Shown here one piece after another: positions 62,101 to 64,000 of a stretch of DNA of 64,000 bases; within the stretch, counting starts at the first letter, position 1; each line of letters starts with the position of its first letter. Below the pieces are notes generated by a model. That model was not told the DNA's origin. It was given only the letters and a program-made list of their open reading frames with translations, and did not search any database. This DNA comes from Fulvimarina endophytica (GTDB taxonomy: Bacteria; Pseudomonadota; Alphaproteobacteria; Rhizobiales; Rhizobiaceae). Location: the NCBI RefSeq assembly GCF_003403015.1, contig NZ_QURL01000001.1, positions 62,001-126,000 of the forward strand, in the 5' to 3' direction. The translations under genes and the position numbers were made by a program.

Positions 62101-64000
62101 GGGCGCCCTGAAGACGATCACCGGTACCAATCCGGTGCTGAAGGCGCCCAACGTCTCGGGACGCACCGTCACGCTTTCGGCGGACAAAGGGCTCGGCGAA
62201 GTCGCCAGCACCGTCGTCATCCCGATCGACGTGCGCCCGCAGGATCTGACGGATGCGCAGAAGGTGGCTCTCGCCACGGCCGAGCGATCGGACTTCCTGC
62301 CCTATACCCAGGGCGGCCCGCTCCGCATCTCCTCGGTGCGGATGCTCAACGTCGACGCGCTCGATCGCCTGAACGTCGCGGTCTCGAGCGCCGGCACGAA
62401 CGCCTCCATCGCCTCGCTCGGCGACATCCGGTTCGGCACGGTTTCGGTGACCGGCGAGCTGCGCGCCAAGGCGAGGGGATCGCTCGTGAACGCCCTGGGC
62501 GCGGACGCCCTGTCGGCGGGCTCCTACGTCCTCGAAGCGTCGAACGGCGGCATCGGCTGGAGCCGTGCGCTCGACGGAACGCTCGTTGCGGGCCAGTTGC
62601 GCCTGAAGCCGGTGAACACCACCGGCACCCCCGGCCAGTACCGGGGAGCGATCGTCGCCCGTGCCGCGGAATTGGTCGATCTCTCGGTCGAGGGCGACGC
62701 CAATATCGATACGGTCTATTCGCGCAAGGACGTTTCGATCGATGCGGACGGAGATATCCGCAACGCCAGCGGTGACCAGCTCATTAACATCCTCGCCGAG
62801 ACCGTGACGCTGAAGGCGGACGGTTCGATCGGTTCGTCGACGAACCGCCTCAATATCGGCAACGGGCTGAACGGCGCGGTCTCCGCCGATGCCGGAGGAT
62901 CGATCCATCTCTACGGGCCCGACGGCTACAAGCTGACGCTGGACAGCGTCATCGCGCGTGGTGGCGTGCTCGACGTCATGGCTGGACAGTTCGCGCCGAG
63001 CGAGCTCCTCGTCCGCGGCAGGCTCGATGCGGGGGCAAACGCAAATCTGACGGCCACGGGGCGCATCGCCTTCGGGGCGGGCGGGCTGCTGCGTTCCGGC
63101 GCTGGCGCGGTCCTGACGGGCGGCTCGCTGCGCATGATCGAGGGCTCCTCGGTCACGGCCGGAGGGCAGATCACCGTCGCGACGCAGGGCAATGCGCAGG
63201 TGACGGCGCTGACCTCGGCGCAATCAGCCCCGGACGCCATCCGCGTGACGGCTGGCGGGCGGATCCTCGCGGGCACCGGCCAGAACAGGGTCGACCTCAA
63301 GGCGAGCGCGCCGGGCGGTGGCGTCGTCCTTCAGGCCGGGCTCGGCATCGGCGACCGCGGCGTGTCGAACACCACGCTGGCCGACGAGACGGCGGCGAAC
63401 GGCCCGAACCCGCTGCGCATCGACGCGGCCTCGCTCGATGCCGCAAGCGGCGGTGCCATCGCCGTCCGGATGCTGCGGGACGTGACCTCGTCCTCGATCC
63501 GGGCTGCCGGCGATATCGACCTTCTGGCCGATGCAGGTCTGCAGTCCGCTCTCCTGCGGTCGGCTCAGGGTTCCGTCCGCATTCTCGCCAAGGACGCCGC
63601 CACCATCGCACGCATCGAGGCGGCCGGCGCCGTCTCCTTCACCGGTGGTGCGACGGCGAGGATCGACACCGCCCTCTCGGGTGGCTCGCAGCAACTGATC
63701 GCGGAGAACGACCTCGCTTTCGGGTCGCTGCAGGCGACGGTCGGAGACATCGCCGCGACGTCGCGCACAGGTGCGATCGACGGCACTTCGGTCAAGGCCG
63801 GCGGCAGCGTGTCTGCCACGGCCAAGCGTTCCGTCACGGCGGACATGATCGATGCGGCTGCGAACGTCACGCTCACCGCCGGCCAGTCGATCGCGGTCCG
63901 CCAGACGACTGCCGGAGCGGGCGTCTCGGCGGATGCCGGGACGACCCTAACGGCTGGACGTATCGCCAGCGGGGCATCGCAGCGGCTGGTCGCGGTCGAC
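47177..64000 (+). CDS. Giant filamentous adhesin of the FHA/LktA type, N-terminal 5,608 residues, open at window end
   Basis: The frame from ATG 47177 is open at every point I checked and runs off the window, giving at least 5,608 residues. A signal peptide (1-30, ending AFA) leads into a two-partner-secretion-like domain (about 31-250): DTVRGDVGFNSFSRFEAGAG, NTVNLHLAP, TLVNVV, FSDPYGFVLG. Then come thousands of residues of short alternating strands (VTVASGGSV, ISGNVV-like), a right-handed beta-helix. Inserted are Gly/Thr/Pro-rich linkers (about 1109-1160 and 1547-1577), a helical stretch (about 3761-3971), and two Cys pairs, CLTSISIC near 3596 and CNWWTLC near 4555. It should be exported through a TpsB-type pore and bind surfaces. 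No TpsB gene is visible. Confidence 0.9.
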   Translation, partial: MSNRLKTGRRLLLCCSSLFPVLLTAAPAFAQAVNLGGAGNLIVPDGRTQTSVTNSGNVTDVRTDTVRGDVGFNSFSRFEAGAGNTVNLHLAPNTGTLVNVVRDAPVVVEGTVNALKNGTIGGNVVFSDPYGFVLGKEGTINTGGLTVNTPTREFLEGAIGRDGRIDTGMTDRLISGDVPISPDGSVVIRGRVNAQTHVDINAASIDIDPEAKLRRHRENFEASVNTEGGASQGAALVVRDGRIQLVATGNVRVGGSLAARATSRESAAKGAGRVTIRAGGNVTITPTARIEALAAIAREKGPEAVTAIVGIEAGEDLDVAGEVRAIGEGGAGASVNLAADRIAIKAGALIAAQIAAEARSASVNMAATRDIAFDGRVEAKGAARTKGGEVALRAGSDIVQGAASSIDASGEEGSAGGDIAVVARRDLTVADGAGVSARGSGEADGGFVELSGHRDVLLGAVALDLSGSGSGKGGHLYIDPLNLTVSAGSNYHAGQGGLFETVDSAEIDVIDKITVAGGGRVDAGTKSLVLTARQIEIAQGGEVRGRDVTISTRTIDPTGQVLPAEILIAGTLSGGDITLDAIDQIRIAGTGIVRSETIAGTGASIALSSRKVVVDAGASVSATGDVTMTATRAGSLLDQITDKTAFVEVSGAVSGRTVTASALDRIAVRSGGSVTGQRDVAIPGQTPATRFAISLASETITLDAGSTLASNSGTANLFAEALATGGIGETEAKASISIGGIVTGRDLVATATTLVMAQKNGAGEIDLDEPETLVETIASNRKLTRLIGTQTGLRAGYYGVLSEASVKVLASADIDMTGDVKLAAEGTQFVSNFVRRPKRQAQDTATGVPLGLSVYVGSIRSTTEATIEAGASVDAGGLLSVAARNDATMSMKTTLVGKKSTMADAAVAVGLTDIETSAIIHSGARISAGRLSIAAENLNTLSVVSKTTAAGEATAGLSLAIQLSDTAATARLGADYGSTARPGGDVSIAAYNNTILNRTKADVTVGGSTQEKDSGTKGSSQNSGGGGKAAGSAFFKSVGFLSADGSIPTLPAKGGLALGLNLSTHAADASIAAGAGATAPRLVTAGNVVVASAVYDAPIRSNASADVKESKDAGGGGGTGQGTGQTGGTSGTQTPPAGGTGGTQTPGAGGGQTGGADIGGALAFSIAAVNHVSHATIGEGVRIEAANLGVSATSDTPIFVGLNALGLDELSSPKQIRRVVESIRKVEGAVVDMIGTSFAGTSTNMSKLGIGAAVNYLELSHDTRAWIASDAFVRTSGTSAWSTTLDVGVRARPLTPFERAELATELLGDLVTDGTLGTLPAVIDADVRGANKTLSFRSGVDLTARSETQTINIAGSPAWLITSPGTGSDKSESSVGGSANINVFRTSTVAGIGAGADIGSATGINVDAKTRDIVFAIAPTSGEGAGIGINGLVSVVAIDNKTTATISNAALVSAVTVGVNARQQTDLLSVAGALSRSGGTSVGLAGAWTNVATQTSAFVGNNDSVVSGTPVANRANTARGSISTDALTVSAQSDGSILSLSVAAAVAQPQPPKAPPAGGNSMPAAGSGGAATQNGQWTAATASGNRGNIQIGSQRAGAALTNNAKLPGAGADPQAAATKVQNSIAVSGSVSGVTTGIDTLAYLDGATVLRFGAAGSVAVTVDAVNDMLISTTSGAASLSLAGQGGGGGMSAAVAGAVAIALSDNKTGAFIRNGSIVTDAGATRVSALAAGQQTVLGLGLAANTNAGSAFSIAGSISLGMIFDNVNAGILDSTITASSASDLTVQAYQKSDIGIGGLAIAVSTQGSAGIGLAITGTVIGDALDPTDTTSKAASATIENSVVTGYRNVTLDAATLSRVLAGAGSVGVAPNGIGLTGAIAFNDISSTTFAGITGTAGLHRVSAVNSVVVRSGSKRTSEADTALARLDANRHVAKGFDFSQDVLGESTTGSLIFSGAMAGAGGKNAGGVAILYNGVRQGHESLIEGASVSAATGDISVESSDDTRIIGVAAGISVATGEFGGAGSIVVNLVKNKTSATVRNATLSARDIAVLAENTSLAGGGAGSIGIGASAQGTGLGLSLISGAIANDTDAVVSGGTLTASRDVAIGARSAGQIVTAAVSVGAGGTVGIAGSIANSVAANDARALVSNAVIEANNNVLVHASNADSIHTVAGAVGVSLKAAGVGLSTVVNVVRGETIAAVDGGSVVARGAGDAATVDNGKVATAYAFNLENFAKSVVLIPANLTNGTRLVSGLSVGAVSQQKVSSASLAVGVAINADTIVSVAGAVSPVVNVLGGKTEARIDGASINTAGADNRDADVAVTASSNTFAQNAVVAAAGATGVAGAGAFVSNIMERETTAVVRNAAIGAAGSVGAVDVVSNAVMDSSNLVAGLSVGLGAVSGSMIVNVFDADTTAQLSGGSLTARALSVKADTDTGYLGVAGSGAGGALALAGAMNVSVNLGSTKALVGAGNVSTSLLLSEDLKVSARAFDEQYASVVGGAVSAGGGSVAVAGMLNFSVLLSDTIASVDGVSGSMRSVDVDATHSVLLMPITGGTGISVDGVGVGAAANVMLTKSTVAAEIVNSSFATTGSVKVAALGQRQIEMVTATLGGGAGAGLGASVGIVVAGIRMSADAENELGSTLSGANRQSNQDVGSSQGADYVAQGGGTIEPGSGNANASGLRRQNVVTNAVDSTKQDKVIARIEGGSITGGVTTVNADSRIKISNFALGAGIGGSVAGGAALGFTFVNQHVQAGVSGTHSFGSLSVAALSSGINGATSRNLSAIQNRKVEDGTTSGGRSIVTDGDINVTSIAGAGSLVGALGAAVAVSSLDSTVKASVGGSVTTNGRLAVNTGDTTSVRSNAIGVAVGVLGGGIGVSIAVAERGTNLTSEISDSSTITNASGVEVGALSTGRAETLAVAGGAGLIGAGAGATATSLDDTNVTARIGAGATLSSIKAGGVAVAASATPTVKAETFGVAIATGGAVGASISVAEASNTVTASIGRGATIQSLGKLSVTADLSSPAGTGIYARSVAGSGALYLAAQASVSRALSTGRAGASILDGVTIDTRTLAGGAETGRGDIEVAARSATRQQADTTGVAVSLGLSLGATVAEAKSDVETRASVGANSDIRARNLSIFATGDDRNVASAIAGGGGLVSGSAAVVVTANRSVVEATLGSGSASDKVSLTGTLSLNASHLAGIGGSVSSVNAGVVGASGARAQHSVSSTVIAAIAANAEVAAADLAVSAMNRTHRLFAGEAANQINFQTGRSSFNGDTAGWNLDSGSGGILNLPAGESRTTISHTTHATLGDNARVTLDKPSGRSLAAVTAANEIVVHDKVRLDSGGLIATADTRTYLDVTKNEAKVGLGAGARLVLPNGNAALSAYDNAHLDLRAASTTYGLAGAPTGHAQIDYRRTNLVDLGESALVEANSRNDILSGNIAIAAGASLDANLASTLSRVSARATVDLFNKTVIAIPTVPNPLVDISGNSTIRIADSVITDTGVRAAGDITLTATRGLVDASAVGTGKDIYRESLATVVNGVASLFGADNITFDYKGGSARVAGLGLAPIDGDVVTGIARRKSLTIDYATNDANARPINGAACLTSISICLALTPEGSIGFAETTGLPLGTTIVDRLKELRELLSQYGSDPVASAAYRGEISFLEKKLVALGLSRDGSSGSYSVPTVFDEKTAELELARQALNGIGGGFDTSTRTVVTNSGNAATAGTTIGTSASTVETSVANGKAAADSILAGASTLSGYDTDATRAANAADAAEINRLTGVNAGLASDIGSARQSLASARQAIADARTEIEAQQKIISDTQKAIGDLPFGSAASAVSALEAKIETARSAIVTSTATIEARLADADTHAATIETKSASVASNLQSIQSRQESIVGRSNKGTTGDTTIVAAIGGQQTNLETARSNAATSSATIATNAGSIGTAQTNSSSAFSSVQGYATSRTTLASTVQTLETGFANNAYSKVNPSAPTTSAVTVEDTVVRLGDINVFADQVTGNGLLSAPGDAAISIVNNTAHTLNVGNLTVDSESGGTVRYNGVTVNGAADIQRINVDKTAPVGLTVVSSTTQGVSVPAITIQSNYNVDSATYYDANATQLWRRTANPAPDIVVLKDKALSNVRGAVRILSEAGNVYVRGSDDPNFVSIAAGSVDITAKNGDYVQGFTYGFEHVGGDPAYGKQTGMGILANGAVNISARYLNINSTIQSGIADWGVTIPAAPKLTASASTLGVSGTVITSLLDAYKRAVEQDPATAVAISELETGLWFDAAGNGGAGRLSFTIDYAKGKGLSGKFTLDDTVLNIPATIGRPGKIEVSYDTALDRYIVDGTNVRGGFIQIFGQIMNTSGTSGALNVLDGYGQIAINNLGSRDVVIGKLDAGEDPTGTGRGVAGRIELTDIYSVSTGNAAKPVTAVRTVFTRDNGKVSSKREVGYLTATGIFEVDAGGTTTTVHDARMAGYDPQTGLRYNWTTGVDNSTKVRTHYKGTEFFGNSDWRTDPDLEVVSRDTTQLSSYRLKDGTYVSLNTATGEVPKTYSNGATTSELVDDWRDCNWWTLCIAADYNFIIEDVIPTKTITTHTLKADNRIAVNFIGYDTGSVTVASGGSVVLNGAVNNKTGSTTISSSAGSIVREGTSQRISSKDISLSAAGSVGGLGLGEAIAVDMTGGLSGSAGNGNFVVDASSAVAIGTITASGDARDLKGRVVLSASGSITGNLNSKIEAPRVELTSRYGSIGSTSNLLTVNTGYANGSGDRPFGDPAKGENVNAYYGLKVTAAGDIGLRSTSWSGNADGSMLVDRVVSGGGNVSLSTPGAILDNNPIQSIDTRTWNELVSYWNSLGLQSGAANSAKVQAVIDAFQNQITSEKLIFDQLQARTGSGVYDRNFAFAMNAAERQAFVATLGLPATATTAEIDAAVTAYEALQTARYHDFEAKRATLTGTFGADGKYTASNGEIAARSQGAIWTDRELAFSLSAGALKTITGTNPVLKAPNVSGRTVTLSADKGLGEVASTVVIPIDVRPQDLTDAQKVALATAERSDFLPYTQGGPLRISSVRMLNVDALDRLNVAVSSAGTNASIASLGDIRFGTVSVTGELRAKARGSLVNALGADALSAGSYVLEASNGGIGWSRALDGTLVAGQLRLKPVNTTGTPGQYRGAIVARAAELVDLSVEGDANIDTVYSRKDVSIDADGDIRNASGDQLINILAETVTLKADGSIGSSTNRLNIGNGLNGAVSADAGGSIHLYGPDGYKLTLDSVIARGGVLDVMAGQFAPSELLVRGRLDAGANANLTATGRIAFGAGGLLRSGAGAVLTGGSLRMIEGSSVTAGGQITVATQGNAQVTALTSAQSAPDAIRVTAGGRILAGTGQNRVDLKASAPGGGVVLQAGLGIGDRGVSNTTLADETAANGPNPLRIDAASLDAASGGAIAVRMLRDVTSSSIRAAGDIDLLADAGLQSALLRSAQGSVRILAKDAATIARIEAAGAVSFTGGATARIDTALSGGSQQLIAENDLAFGSLQATVGDIAATSRTGAIDGTSVKAGGSVSATAKRSVTADMIDAAANVTLTAGQSIAVRQTTAGAGVSADAGTTLTAGRIASGASQRLVAVD

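Noticed and set aside
58652..63223. Minus-strand open frame of about 1,523 codons
   Set aside because: Antisense shadow of the adhesin, whose plus frame reads continuously through the parts checked here.

Overview
The window is GC-rich DNA (roughly two thirds G+C by eye) with dense, mostly overlapping operons. Its gene content is typical of a metabolically versatile alphaproteobacterium: four high-affinity uptake systems, GntR/FCD, XRE-cupin, AraC and LuxR regulators, a diverged Mfd paralogue, a type I secretion locus and a giant filamentous adhesin. I infer the order Hyphomicrobiales; there is no rRNA, tRNA or housekeeping marker here to prove it. No CRISPR array or intact insertion sequence was seen.

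Region 1 (1-7.2 kb, + strand). A GntR regulator, cut by the window edge, diverges from a branched-chain-amino-acid-type (HAAT) ABC transporter (binding protein, two permeases, two ATPases), followed by a short-chain dehydrogenase and a beta-keto acid cleavage (BKACE, DUF849) enzyme. The LivH-type permease has an in-frame amber codon before its last conserved segment. Region 2 (7.2-11.4 kb) holds the stump of a serine hydrolase gene, about 430 bp of debris, and an Mfd-like helicase.

Region 3 (11.5-19.0 kb, - strand) is a tight eight-gene catabolic operon: maleate-isomerase-like protein, TRAP transporter (DctP, DctQ, DctM), KynB-like cyclase, PuuE-like deacetylase, amidase and a hydantoin-racemase-like protein without the usual catalytic cysteines. 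A divergent GntR regulator (19.3 kb) faces it across two perfect palindromes and is followed by a dihydropyrimidinase. Region 4 (21.7-32.3 kb, - strand) is a second eight-gene operon: nitrilase-type hydrolase, HAAT binding protein, LivH, a fused LivM-LivG, LivF, a DUF1028 protein, a small AtzG/GatC-like protein and an amidase. Upstream lie an XRE-cupin regulator and an exported argininosuccinate-lyase-superfamily protein. Together regions 3 and 4 look like import followed by ring opening and C-N bond hydrolysis of cyclic amides, imides or ureides; the substrates are unknown.

Region 5 (32.5-41.7 kb) is a type I secretion locus on the - strand (HlyD-type adaptor, ABC exporter with a long N-terminal extension) with two unusual acidic, repeat-containing proteins that are probable cargo, one of them with an Asn-Gly repeat and a large Gly/Ala-rich body. 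A LuxR-type regulator and a co-translated small protein with a HEPN-like R-x4-H motif follow on the + strand. Region 6 (41.8-46.1 kb) is a tripartite tricarboxylate transporter (TctCBA) with a divergent AraC regulator.

Region 7 (46.4-64.0 kb) has a small exported protein of unknown role and the first 5,608 codons, with no stop at any point checked, of a filamentous-haemagglutinin/LktA-type adhesin that runs off the window. In all four transporter operons a strong inverted repeat sits just after the binding-protein gene, suggesting a shared way of setting transporter stoichiometry.
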